Shown: in pieces, positions 11,496-19,703 of the stretch | Numbering within the stretch: the first letter of the stretch is position 1 | Layout of the letters: each line of letters opens with the position of its first letter | Assembly: GCF_003858395.1 (NCBI RefSeq) | Contig: NZ_QWEV01000005.1 | Span: forward strand, 744,001 to 808,000 | Source of the DNA: Acidipila sp. EB88 | GTDB taxonomy: Bacteria > Acidobacteriota > Terriglobia > Terriglobales > Acidobacteriaceae | DNA length: 64,000 nt | Direction of reading: 5' to 3' | Position numbers and translations under genes: made by a program | The notes under the pieces: model-generated | Databases searched by the model: none | What the model was told of the DNA's origin: nothing | Seen by the model: only the letters and a program-made list of their open reading frames with translations

Positions 11496-11534
11496 AAAAA
11501 AGGACGGGAGCCCTGACGGGCTCCCGTCCTTTTT
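11496..11534 (+). terminator. Rho-independent terminator after sucD
   Basis: A perfect inverted repeat, AAAAGGACGGGAGCCC with loop TGAC and the complementary arm, followed by TTTTT. It has a long GC-rich stem and a U tract. Confidence 0.92.
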
Positions 11535-11594
11535 GGTCTCAAGAGCGGGCGCTTCTATTGATTCGCAGGTAATCGGTTTGGCCACCCCATCACA

Positions 11595-11753
11595 AAAAGG
11601 TAACCTTTTCAGCCACCCCACCCCCTGCAACACTGTGAAGGCGCGGTGAGACGTTACAAAAGTTCACTTTATCCGCACGAAAGCACGCTACTTACATCTC
11701 GCTCAGTCGTTTCGGTAACTGTTTTGATGCCAATAGTAACCATTAATGGTAAC
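11595..11753. promoter_or_regulatory. Cluster of GGTAAC-type palindromes upstream of the repeat protein
   Basis: AAAAGGTAACCTTTT at 11595-11609 is a perfect 15-bp palindrome. GTAACCATTAATGGTAAC at 11736-11753 is palindromic at 16 of 18 positions. Further half-sites are GTTAC at 11653 and GGTAAC at 11714. This 330-base intergenic stretch is AT-rich compared with the genes. It is a likely operator/promoter region for the gene starting at 11865. The regulator is unknown. Confidence 0.45.
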
Positions 11754-11864
11754 AAATAAAAAGTTATGCCACAGTGCCTCATCGACTTGCCGAATAGCCT
11801 TTCGTGTAGTAGCGAGCTCGGCTAGGCTCCTGCGTAGAGAAACCCTTTCTAGGAGAACTACCAG

Positions 11865-13091
11865 ATGATCTCGGTCAAACACTTTGCAGCCCTCTCGTCA
11901 CTCCTGCTCGCCTCCATGCCTTTGCTGGCTAGTAACGCACTCGCCGCAGTGTCCGTCTCCCCTGCCGCCAATCTTGATGGTCGCCTCGTTGTAATCGCAG
12001 CGCAGGAGGGTCCCACCGGTACCGTCCGCAACCCTTGGGGTTCCGTCGCAGAGGGTCCTGCTGGTACTGTGTGCAATCCATGGGGTTCCATCGCAGAGGG
12101 TCCTGCTGGCACAGTGCGCAATCCCTGGGGTTCCGTCGCTGAAGGTCCTGCTGGCACCGTGCGCAACCCCTGGGGTTCCATCGCAGAGGGTCCCGCGGGC
12201 ACCGTGCGTAATCCCTGGGGTTCCGTCGCAGAGGGTCCTGCTGGCACCGTGCGCAATCCCTGGGGTTCGGTCGCAGAGGGTCCTGCTGGCACAGTGCGCA
12301 ATCCCTGGGGTTCCGTCGCTGAAGGTCCTGCTGGCACCGTGCGCAATCCCTGGGGTTCCGTTGCAGAGGGTCCTGCTGGCACCGTGCGCAATCCTTGGGG
12401 TTCCGTTGCAGAGGGTCCTGCTGGCACCGTGCGCAATCCCTGGGGTTCGGTCGCAGAAGGACCCGCTGGCACCGTGCGCAATCCCTGGGGTTCGGTCGCA
12501 GAGGGTCCTGCTGGTACTGTGCGCAATCCATGGGGTTCCATCGCAGAGGGTCCTGCTGGCACAGTGCGCAATCCCTGGGGTTCCGTTGCAGAGGGTCCTG
12601 CTGGCACCGTGCGCAATCCCTGGGGTTCGGTCGCAGAAGGACCCGCTGGCACCGTGCGCAATCCCTGGGGTTCGGTCGCAGAGGGTCCTGCTGGTACTGT
12701 GCGCAATCCATGGGGTTCCATCGCAGAGGGTCCTGCTGGCACAGTGCGCAATCCCTGGGGTTCCGTCGCTGAAGGTCCTGCTGGCACCGTGCGCAACCCC
12801 TGGGGTTCCATCGCAGAGGGTCCCGCGGGCACCGTGCGTAATCCCTGGGGTTCCGTCGCAGAGGGTCCTGCTGGCACCGTGCGCAATCCCTGGGGATCCG
12901 TCGCGGAAGGTCCTGCTGGTACTGTGCGCAATCCCTGGGGTTCCGTTGCTGAAGGTCCTGCTGGCACCGTGCGCAATCCCTGGGGTTCCGTTGCAGAGGG
13001 TCCTGCTGGCACCGTGCGCAATCCCTGGGGTTCGGTCACAGAGGGTCCTGCTGGCACCGTGCGCAATCCTTGGGGTTCGATGAACGCGTAG
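11865..13091 (+). CDS. Secreted tandem-repeat protein, 24 copies of a 15-residue unit
   Basis: 408 residues. A clear signal peptide (FAALSSLLLASMPLLASNALA) and about 20 further residues lead into 24 consecutive copies of the unit EGPAGTVRNPWGSVA, ending ...NPWGSMNA. Variation is very small: T for A in unit 1, one R to C (unit 2), V/I alternation at position 14 and one A to T (unit 23). Each unit carries one Glu, one Arg and one Trp, so the array is near neutral. NPWG and EGPAG look like beta-turns separating short TVR and SVA strands, which would suit a beta-solenoid or fibre. RBS AGGAGA at 11851 has 8-base spacing. I recognise no family; a surface or matrix structural protein is an inference. 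Confidence 0.75.
   Translation: MISVKHFAALSSLLLASMPLLASNALAAVSVSPAANLDGRLVVIAAQEGPTGTVRNPWGSVAEGPAGTVCNPWGSIAEGPAGTVRNPWGSVAEGPAGTVRNPWGSIAEGPAGTVRNPWGSVAEGPAGTVRNPWGSVAEGPAGTVRNPWGSVAEGPAGTVRNPWGSVAEGPAGTVRNPWGSVAEGPAGTVRNPWGSVAEGPAGTVRNPWGSVAEGPAGTVRNPWGSIAEGPAGTVRNPWGSVAEGPAGTVRNPWGSVAEGPAGTVRNPWGSVAEGPAGTVRNPWGSIAEGPAGTVRNPWGSVAEGPAGTVRNPWGSIAEGPAGTVRNPWGSVAEGPAGTVRNPWGSVAEGPAGTVRNPWGSVAEGPAGTVRNPWGSVAEGPAGTVRNPWGSVTEGPAGTVRNPWGSMNA
12006..13079 (+). repeat. 45-bp tandem repeat array (24 units)
   Basis: The DNA under the repeat protein. Units are nearly identical, and rare variants recur at multiples of 45 bp. The variant with CCCGCGGGCACC appears at about 12191 and 12821 (14 units apart). 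A GAAGGACCCGCTGGC variant appears at about 12456 and 12636 (4 units apart). These blocks show growth by segmental duplication or unequal crossing-over. Confidence 0.95.
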
Positions 13092-13144
13092 AGCACTAGT
13101 CACCACTGTGGTGGCTTGGTAGGCTGTTCGTAGAGGCGGGGTGA

Positions 13145-13915
13145 GTGACTAAAGGTGCTTTAGACCTCGATAAAGCGATCCTCATCAGCGGCGGGGTACT
13201 TGACGCTTGCCTTTGCGCTTCCATGTGGGCTCGGAAGAGCTGGAAGGTGTTTCCGGCTCTTTTCCTGTTCGCGCTTCTGGATCTACTTGCGAGCATCTGG
13301 TTTGGGAACGTCGATCCGGTGGCCAGCCGGCTGCTTTTTGTACGCACTTATACGGCCTATGACCTGGCCAGCTTCAGCCTTCAGATGTGGCTCCTTTACG
13401 AGATCGCACGAGCGGTGCTTCGCCCTGCCGGCGTCTGGCATCGGGAGGCTTTTAAAGCTCTCTCCATGGCTGCCGTTGCTGGCGCCTCGCTGGCGGCAGG
13501 CGCCACCCTGCTGATGCAGCCCAACAATGTGCACGGCCCGGCGGCGCTGGAGCTGCGGGCCGAGATGTTTGCCAGTCTGCTGGCGTGTGAGATCGTGGTG
13601 GCCATGATGCTCTCGGCAAAGGAGGTCGGACTGCCCTGGCGCAGCCATGTCATGGCGGTCGGACAGGGCTTTATGGCCTGGTCGCTGGTGCTGGCCTCTC
13701 TGGAGGGACTTTCCGCGTACCTGGGCCCGACCCATCCGTACTACAAAGCGCTCTATTATGTCCGCAGCCTTAACTACCTCGTAACTCTCGGCTACTGGAC
13801 TGTCTCGCTTTGGCGCAAAGAGCCAGCAAGGCAGCCAATTTCGCCCACTTTGCGAAAGTATGTTGTTGCTTTACACGAAAAGGTTCAATACGATCTCGGC
13901 AAGGTCGGTCACTGA
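13145..13915 (+). CDS. Hypothetical polytopic membrane protein
   Basis: 256 residues from GTG 13145, preceded by a purine-rich GAGGCGGGG. About seven hydrophobic segments are visible: ILISGGVLDACLCASM, VFPALFLFALLDLLASIW, LASFSLQMWLLYEIA, ALSMAAVAGASLAAGATLL, MFASLLACEIVVAMML, FMAWSLVLASLEGLSAYLG and LNYLVTLGYWTVSLW. A short cytoplasmic tail (PTLRKYVVALHEKVQYDLG) follows. No family is recognised. The next gene starts 15 bases downstream, so the two are probably co-transcribed. The repeat protein lies 54 bases upstream on the same strand and could be in the same unit. Confidence 0.7.
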   Translation: MTKGALDLDKAILISGGVLDACLCASMWARKSWKVFPALFLFALLDLLASIWFGNVDPVASRLLFVRTYTAYDLASFSLQMWLLYEIARAVLRPAGVWHREAFKALSMAAVAGASLAAGATLLMQPNNVHGPAALELRAEMFASLLACEIVVAMMLSAKEVGLPWRSHVMAVGQGFMAWSLVLASLEGLSAYLGPTHPYYKALYYVRSLNYLVTLGYWTVSLWRKEPARQPISPTLRKYVVALHEKVQYDLGKVGH

Positions 13916-13930
13916 GGAGACCAGCTCTCT

Positions 13931-14482
13931 ATGCATGCTCTTGCATCTCTCGTTTGTTTTGGGATGGCCATTCTGGCAATGGGTGGCACTGCCGTTTATG
14001 CTCGACGCTCCTCCATCCGGCTGGATGGCCGGAACTGGGAGGACATCCTGTCTGCCATGGAACCCATGGATGTGGACGGGCTTCACTGCGTCGCAACCGA
14101 TTACCTGGACCCGCAAAAGGGACAGATCTCCATGGAACCGGAAGTGATCTGGCACCTGCTCGGCGGGGAGCTTGGATTGCGCCGTATGCGCAACAACGCT
14201 GACCTGCTGCTCTCGCTGGCTGCCCACGCAGCACAGTGGAACACGGAGGAAGGCGCGATTGTTGCAGAGCGTATGCGGCGAGACGCCCTGAGGCTTCGCT
14301 CCGCTCTCCGGCAGATCCGGCTCGGCATGTTCTCGCAGATCTTCACGGGACGGCACTGGGTTTCCGTTCCCTTCCAGCTCCAGGAAGCCGCATCCGCGTA
14401 TTACCTGATGCGCCAAAGACTGCTCGCCCTCTATGAGACCAGCCACGTGGGCCTGCTTCCTCAGCTCGCTCAGGCAATCTAA
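13931..14482 (+). CDS. Hypothetical membrane-anchored protein
   Basis: 183 residues. An N-terminal membrane segment (LASLVCFGMAILAMGGTAVYA) is followed by a soluble domain that is mostly helical, including EVIWHLLGGELGLRRMRNNA, LLLSLAAHAAQWNTEEG and AERMRRDALRLRSALRQIRL. No catalytic motif is evident. GAGGAG at 13914 is a fair ribosome site at a spacing of about 12. It follows the polytopic membrane protein by 15 bases and ends at a terminator (14510), so the pair forms a transcription unit. I do not recognise the family. Confidence 0.65.
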   Translation: MHALASLVCFGMAILAMGGTAVYARRSSIRLDGRNWEDILSAMEPMDVDGLHCVATDYLDPQKGQISMEPEVIWHLLGGELGLRRMRNNADLLLSLAAHAAQWNTEEGAIVAERMRRDALRLRSALRQIRLGMFSQIFTGRHWVSVPFQLQEAASAYYLMRQRLLALYETSHVGLLPQLAQAI

Positions 14483-14509
14483 GCTTTCTGTGCACTTCAA
14501 GGACGAAGC

Positions 14510-14538
14510 GGCGCTCCTGCTACCAGGAGCGCCCTTTT
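14510..14538 (+). terminator. Rho-independent terminator
   Basis: GGCGCTCCTG-CTAC-CAGGAGCGCC followed by CTTTT. It ends the 13145-14482 unit just before ndk. Confidence 0.88.
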
Positions 14539-14619
14539 GGCGTTGGCTTCTTTTACACTGGATAACAGTGTCCGGCCTCGGCCTCAAGACACATTAAGAG
14601 AATTTAGGAGAGTCAACCC

Positions 14620-15036
14620 GTGTCTGAACGGACTTTTAGCATCCTCAAGCCTGACGCTGTGCGCAAAGGCGACGCTGCCGCGATCCTCGCCGCCATTGAA
14701 AAGGCCGGTTTCAAGCTGGTCGCCATCAAGAAAATCACCATCTCGAAACAGCAGGCAGAAGGCTTCTACCATGTGCATGCGGCCCGACCGTTCTTTGGTT
14801 CCCTGTGCGAGTTCATGTCTTCGGGCGCTATCTTCCCGATGGTGCTTGAAAAAGACAACGCCATTGCTGATCTGCGCAAGCTGATGGGCGCCACTAACCC
14901 GGCTAATGCCGAAGAGGGCACAATTCGTAAGCAGTTCGCAGCCTCGATTGAGGAGAATGCGATCCACGGTTCCGATGCACCGGAAACTGCTGCTTTCGAG
15001 ATCGGCTATTTCTTCGCCGGCTACGAGCTGGCCTAA
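14620..15036 (+). CDS. ndk: Nucleoside diphosphate kinase
   Basis: Moves the gamma-phosphate between nucleoside tri- and diphosphates through a phosphohistidine, balancing NTP pools in the cytoplasm. 138 residues, the normal size. It begins [17 protein letters not shown]. Motifs are [62 protein letters not shown], and [20 protein letters not shown] with the catalytic His. The start is GTG 14620 with AGGAG nine bases upstream. It is a single gene between a terminator and the DUF3050 gene. Confidence 0.96.
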   Translation: MSERTFSILKPDAVRKGDAAAILAAIEKAGFKLVAIKKITISKQQAEGFYHVHAARPFFGSLCEFMSSGAIFPMVLEKDNAIADLRKLMGATNPANAEEGTIRKQFAASIEENAIHGSDAPETAAFEIGYFFAGYELA

Positions 15037-15124
15037 GTAGCGCGCGGTGGGGGCCGGGCAGCCGGTCCTTCGATCCCGCAGTTTGTCAGGCTCACCTACC
15101 CTGCGTGCGCCCAACGCTGAAACG

Positions 15125-15973
15125 ATGGCTATGACCCAGTCTGCCTTTCCGCCGGTGGCGTCCTGCCCGGGCGAGACCCTTTTGATGGAAGCGATCGCGC
15201 CGCTGCAGACACTGCTGGCGCAGCATCCACTGTATGGTTCCATTCGCTCCCTCCAGAAGCTGCAGCTTTTTATGGAATCCCACGTGTTTGCCGTGTGGGA
15301 CTTCATGTCTCTGCTGAAGTCACTGCAAAACAGCCTTACCTGTGTGACGGTTCCCTGGGTGCCTTCGGCAGACCCGGCAAGCCGACGCCTGATCAACGAG
15401 ATCGTGCTCGGCGAAGAAAGTGACACCTACCAGGGCAAGGCGATCTCCCACTTCGAGCTGTACCTGGCCGCGATGGAGAGCTGCGGCGCGGACACACAGC
15501 CCATGCGATCTGCTCTTCGAGCCCTGAGCAATGGGCAGACAGTACCGGCAGCGCTGGCCGCAGCCCCCCTCGAAGCGCGGGATTTTGTGGCCTCGACCTT
15601 TGCGGTGCTCACCCATGGAGCGACCCACCAGGTCGCGGCCGCCTTTACCTTCGGCCGGGAAGACCTGATTCCCGACATGTTCTCTGCATTTGTGCGTGAG
15701 CTGGACGCAACGCTGCCGGGCCGCATCGCACCTTTCCGCTACTACCTCGAGCGGCATATCGAGATGGATGGCGATGAGCATGGACCGATGGCCCTGCAGA
15801 TGATTCGCCAGCTCTGCACGACCGCCTGGCACTGGGAAGAGGCCACGGAAGCAGCATTGGGAGCACTCCGGGCGCGGTTGTTCTTCTGGGACGGCATCCA
15901 TGCGCGCATACAGGCGGAAGAAGGATCGGCAGCCGGTAGCTTTCCGAAACAGTACAAACCGGGGCGCGGCTGA
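15125..15973 (+). CDS. DUF3050 protein (haem-oxygenase-like helical fold)
   Basis: 282 residues from ATG 15125 (MAMTQSAF); ATG 15131 is an alternative. It matches the DUF3050 pattern along its length: LQTLLAQHPLYGSIRSLQKL, FMESHVFAVWDFMSLLKSLQ, LINEIVLGEESDTY, ISHFELYLAAMESCGA, TFAVLTHGATHQVAAAF, REDLIPDMF and YLERHIEMDGDEHGPMA. Conserved His and Glu residues in these helices suggest a di-metal or haem-oxygenase-like site, which would fit the recently described helical oxygenase/oxidase superfamily. The substrate is unknown and the neighbours do not help. There is no clear ribosome-binding site. Confidence 0.8.
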   Translation: MAMTQSAFPPVASCPGETLLMEAIAPLQTLLAQHPLYGSIRSLQKLQLFMESHVFAVWDFMSLLKSLQNSLTCVTVPWVPSADPASRRLINEIVLGEESDTYQGKAISHFELYLAAMESCGADTQPMRSALRALSNGQTVPAALAAAPLEARDFVASTFAVLTHGATHQVAAAFTFGREDLIPDMFSAFVRELDATLPGRIAPFRYYLERHIEMDGDEHGPMALQMIRQLCTTAWHWEEATEAALGALRARLFFWDGIHARIQAEEGSAAGSFPKQYKPGRG

Positions 15974-16105
15974 TCCGTTTCAGGCGCTTGCATCGGTGTC
16001 GCGCGGCCGGGAGCGCACTAGGATCAGGATGTAAGTAATCAGGTTTGGTAATCACAGCACCGGGTGCCGGCTTCTGCGCATGCCCGGATGAGAACCAGCA
16101 GGGAG

Positions 16106-17190
16106 TTACACGCCTGCGCGGGTTTCCATCTCGGCACGCATCAAGCCGAGGCGCTCTTCCAGCATGTCTCGCTGAATAACCGAAGCATTGCCATCTTGCA
16201 GCAGAGTTTCGAGGCGCTTTATCCGCGCCTCGAGCTGCAGATTCGAGTAGAGCTGGATCCGGTGGATTTCACGGCTCCGCTCCCCTTCCATGGTCGCCGG
16301 CGCCACATCCCGCGCACGCGGCTGTTCCATTTGGTCCCCCTGCAGAATGCGACGGACATTCTCCGCAACGAAGTCGAGATTGGCGCGAATTTCATTCTCA
16401 TTCCGGCACAAGGGGCCAGGTGGCAGCAGGATCCGAAGTAGGATGCTGCCGTCGGGCTGGAGCTGCGTAAACCACATCAGGATGCGCGAGTGCATCTTGC
16501 CGACAAACCGGAAGATGTTGGACGAAATGAACTCCCCCTGCTCCTTATCGACAGCCAGAATCAGGCAGCCATTCTGGCGCAAGAGGGAGCGGGTGTGCAG
16601 CAGCACCGCATGGTCGGTCCGGATCGCCTTGACGTTTTCGTCGTTCCAGAGAGAAACCTCGTTGTCTCCTACGGGTTCGCGAGCGATCACGCGCAACTGG
16701 CGCGTCTCGCCGGCCATACGCCGGGCCAGTGGGATGAACAATTTGACGAAAGGAATATGGGCAGAGCAGCACACAAAGCCGCCCGGCTCCGCGGCGTACT
16801 CCCGCAGCACATCCTCCCTTCAACCACGATGGGGATGTGAAAGGCGGTCTTGTAGTTGGAAAGAATATCGAGAAACCGATGCAGCAGCCGGGCGTCCAGC
16901 GAAGCGCTCGAGGCATGATCCAATGATTGGGCGAAGCGACTGCTGCTGCGCGCAAGAAAGCGGGAGATCGCCAGCACAGCGCGGTACCAACGACTGGGTG
17001 GAAGCAGCGTCGCGACAAGCCAGCCAGTGAATAGAAAACTGTTGTTGACGAGCTTCTCTCTCGCCGCCCTCAGCTTGATTTTTAAAGCCATGCGCTTGTC
17101 AAACCGTACCGCCAATTGCCCTCGAGATACATCATCCTGTCCACTCAATGCCAACGCCATCGCGAAGCTGTCCTCCAGCTTTTCTGTCAT
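16106..17190 (-). CDS. LpxL-like acyltransferase-fold protein with C-terminal coiled coil, one frameshift
   Basis: One gene split by a single-base loss at 16816-16818: the plus-strand CCC run should be CCCC, giving VVEG-E-DVLREYAAEPGG. The restored protein is about 360 residues. The N-terminal LLPPSRWYRAVLAISRFLA and the middle VLLHTRSLLRQNGCLILAVD and LRILLPPGP resemble the lipid A lauroyl/lysophospholipid acyltransferase family. The catalytic HX4D/E motif is not clear, the closest being CCSAHIPFVK, so activity is doubtful. The C-terminus (LEARIKRLETLLQD and DMLEERLGLMRAEME) is a predicted coiled coil. Start at ATG 17190, or GTG 17202. It could be an envelope lipid enzyme, but the family call is tentative. 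Confidence 0.5.
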
Positions 17191-17372
17191 GTACGCCGGC
17201 ACACAGCTATCTGCACGGTGAGTGAGTAGATTTTACCTACTGGGCTACCCTATGAGACTCTAAACGCGAATTCATAGTATCCCGGCAATCAAGCACTTCC
17301 AACATTCTTTCCAGATGCTGGTTACTTTTGCAGGAAATATGTCTCATCGAGAGACGATGTTCGGAAGAAATC

Positions 17373-17449
17373 TGGTGCGCCCGGCAAGATTCGAACTTGC
17401 GACCTTCCGCTTCGGAGGCGGACGCTCTATCCAGCTGAGCTACGGGCGC
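17373..17449 (-). tRNA. tRNA-Arg (anticodon CCG)
   Basis: A complete cloverleaf on the minus strand. The acceptor stem is GCGCCCG/CGGGCGC. The anticodon stem TCCGC/GCGGA has loop CTCCGAA, giving anticodon CCG. The T arm is GCAAG-TTCGAAT-CTTGC. The discriminator is A, and CCA is encoded at 17375-17373. Confidence 0.95.
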
Positions 17450-17559
17450 GCGGCACTGGGAGTGCGCTGCTCCAGCTTACTACGGAATCCGGCCCCCTCG
17501 CGAGCGACCAGGATCACGCGGCCGGGCTGTAGCCCGAATACCCTGCCGGGTCGCTCGGG

Positions 17560-17835
17560 CTACGCCCGCTCCGCGCGCGCTTTCTGTTCCAGCAGTGCCA
17601 TGCTGGACTGGATCAGTTCCTTGGCGCCGTCGATCCCGGCGAGTACCGCCTGCAGATCCAGCGCTGGCTTGGACGGGTTGCGGTTCGACACGCAGTAAAC
17701 CCCGTGCTGGCCGATCAGGATCAATGCATCGGTCAGCACGTCGAGCGCAACCGCCAGGCGTCCGCGCTCCTCGCCCAGCATGAACTCACTCCGCTCCAGT
17801 TCCTCGCGGCGCTCTTCAAACACACTGCGCGCCAC
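17560..17835 (-). CDS. Small hypothetical protein coupled to gcvPB
   Basis: 91 residues starting at GTG 17835, immediately after the gcvPB stop codon (17838-17836), so translation is probably coupled. The sequence is helical: SVFEERREELERSEFMLGEE, LAVALDVLTDALILIGQHGV, then IDGAKELIQSSMALLEQKAR. The middle VYCVSNRNPSK is a short non-helical insert. I do not recognise a family. Its gene position suggests a link to glycine cleavage, or simply read-through placement. Confidence 0.6.
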   Translation of the reverse strand: MARSVFEERREELERSEFMLGEERGRLAVALDVLTDALILIGQHGVYCVSNRNPSKPALDLQAVLAGIDGAKELIQSSMALLEQKARAERA

Positions 17836-19428
17836 CTACCACTCCCTCGCCGGTGAGTCGTCCGGGGTAAGCGGCGTCGAAGCCGGTGGCCCCTTCCAGC
17901 GCAGGATCGGCTTGCGCGCGGCCCCGGTTTCATCGAGGCGAGAGATACGCGTGGAGTGCGGCGCGGCCAGGATCACGGCCGGGTTCTCTTCTGCCTCGCG
18001 CGCGATCTGGCGCATGGCGTCCACAAACAAATCCAGCTCTTCGCGCGATTCGCTCTCGGTCGGCTCGATCATGAGCGCTCCCGGCACGATCAGCGGGAAG
18101 CTGGTGGTGTACGGATGGAAGCCGTAGTCGATCAGCCGCTTGGCGATGTCGCCCGTCTTGATGCCGTTCCGGGTCTGACGCCGGTCCGAGAACACAACCT
18201 CATGCATGGACGGCGTCTTGTACGGGAGGTCGTACAGGTCTTCCAGCTTCGCCCGGATGTAGTTCGCGTTCAGCACCGCGTCCTCGGTGGTCTGGCGCAG
18301 ACCGTCCGGGCCATTCGCGAGGATGTAGGCCAGCGCGCGCACAAACATGCCAAAGTTGCCGTAGAACATGCGCACTCGGCCTACTGACTGCGGACGGTCG
18401 TAGACCAGGTGGTGTATCCCGGCACCATCAGTCTGGACCACGGGGGTCGGCAGGAACGGCTCCAGGATGGCCTTGCAGGCCACGGGACCCGACCCCGGAC
18501 CACCCCCGCCATGCGGCGTGGAGAAGGTCTTGTGCAGGTTCAGGTGCATCACGTCCACCCCGAAGTCCCCGGGACGCGTTTTGCCTACCAGCGCGTTCAT
18601 GTTGGCGCCGTCCATGTAGAGCAGGGCGCCCTTGGCATGCAGGATCTCGGCGACCGCGGCGATCTCGTTCTCGAACACGCCGATGGTGGACGGGTTGGTC
18701 AGCATCAGGGCGGCGGTGTCTTCGTCGACCAGCGCGCGCAGCGCTTCGAGGTCGACGCCGCCATCTGCGTTCGACTTCAGATTTACGACGTCGTAGCCGC
18801 AGACCGCGGCCGTGGCCGGGTTGGTTCCATGCGCAGAGTCCGGGATGATCACGGTCCGGCGGGGATTGCCCTTGGACTGGTGGTACGCGCGCACCAGCAG
18901 GATCCCGGTGAACTCACCATGCGCGCCGGCAGCCGGTTGCAGCGTGATCGCGTCCATGCCGGTGATCTCGAGCAGGCAGCCCTCCAAGTCCTTGAGGATG
19001 GAGAGCGCGCCCTGTGACAGCGACTCGGGCTGGTAGGGATGCGCTTCTGCGATGCCTTCGATCCGCGACACGAACTCGTTGACGCGCGGGTTGTACTTCA
19101 TCGTGCAGGAGCCAAGCGGGTACATGCCCAGGTCGATGGCGTAGTTCCACGTGGACATGCGCGTGAAATGCCGGATGATCTCGATCTCGCTGAGCTCCGG
19201 AAGCAGGGCCGGCTCAGTGCGGGCAGCCTCGCCAAGCAGGGTCTTCGGGTCGACCGCCGGCACGTCCAGCGGCGCCAGCTTGTAACCACGCTTGCCGGGC
19301 GCTGACTTTTCAAAGCTCAGGGCCTCGTTCTGGGTCTGGTGCGCGGTGACCTTGCGCGGTGTGCCGACGAACTTCGGCTCGGCGGTAGCTGCTGTGGAAT
19401 CTGCGGGTGCGGGGGCAAATGTGCTCAT
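17836..19428 (-). CDS. gcvPB: Glycine dehydrogenase (decarboxylating) subunit 2
   Basis: PLP-dependent P-protein beta half of the glycine cleavage system, which decarboxylates glycine and passes the aminomethyl group to the lipoyl H-protein. 530 residues from ATG 19428; this is the split form, not the roughly 950-residue fused form. Motifs are MSTWNYAIDLGMYPLGSCTM, KYNPRVNE, LQPAAGAHGEF, DSAHGTNPATAA, LMLTNPSTIGVFE, YMDGANMNAL, and HLNLHKTFSTPHGGGGPGSG with the PLP lysine. It ends with SFPLIVPGALMIEPTESE. The gcvPA, gcvT and gcvH genes are not in the window. No glycine-riboswitch consensus was seen upstream. Confidence 0.95.
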   Translation of the reverse strand: MSTFAPAPADSTAATAEPKFVGTPRKVTAHQTQNEALSFEKSAPGKRGYKLAPLDVPAVDPKTLLGEAARTEPALLPELSEIEIIRHFTRMSTWNYAIDLGMYPLGSCTMKYNPRVNEFVSRIEGIAEAHPYQPESLSQGALSILKDLEGCLLEITGMDAITLQPAAGAHGEFTGILLVRAYHQSKGNPRRTVIIPDSAHGTNPATAAVCGYDVVNLKSNADGGVDLEALRALVDEDTAALMLTNPSTIGVFENEIAAVAEILHAKGALLYMDGANMNALVGKTRPGDFGVDVMHLNLHKTFSTPHGGGGPGSGPVACKAILEPFLPTPVVQTDGAGIHHLVYDRPQSVGRVRMFYGNFGMFVRALAYILANGPDGLRQTTEDAVLNANYIRAKLEDLYDLPYKTPSMHEVVFSDRRQTRNGIKTGDIAKRLIDYGFHPYTTSFPLIVPGALMIEPTESESREELDLFVDAMRQIAREAEENPAVILAAPHSTRISRLDETGAARKPILRWKGPPASTPLTPDDSPAREW

Positions 19429-19703
19429 CGTCTCGAGGTCCCTCTGCGACGGCTTGCCTGCTTTGAACAAAAGCAGAGCGGTCGTCGGCAACGAGCCTCT
19501 AGTTTAGCGCGACCACTCGCCTTGCCTGCGAACTGCTGCCCGGCGCTCGATGTTGTGGAACTGGATCACTGGGGAGAACCTGCGGTTGATCGATGGACCG
19601 CCACATAAACATCGCGCAAACAGTCGCCATTGAGAATTCACGGAACTGCGCTTCCTCTGCCCGCGTATGTGGTGGTACAGACTACGGAATCAGGTGCTTC
19701 ACC

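Noticed and set aside
12006-13079. CRISPR array
   Set aside because: The 45-bp units are contiguous with no variable spacers, and no cas genes are present; they encode a repeat protein.
11865-13091. Multi-core RiPP precursor for the radical SAM/SPASM enzyme
   Set aside because: The repeat peptide has a Sec signal, almost no Cys, no leader-core layout, and the enzyme is 48 kb away. Nothing ties them together.
11858-13106. Long open frames on the minus strand across the 45-bp repeat array
   Set aside because: A 45-bp unit without stops stays open in several frames over its whole length. Only the plus frame has a signal peptide, a ribosome site and a sensible start.
19429-19600. Glycine riboswitch upstream of gcvPB
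   Set aside because: No tandem aptamer consensus was found in the leader. A covariance-model search would settle it.
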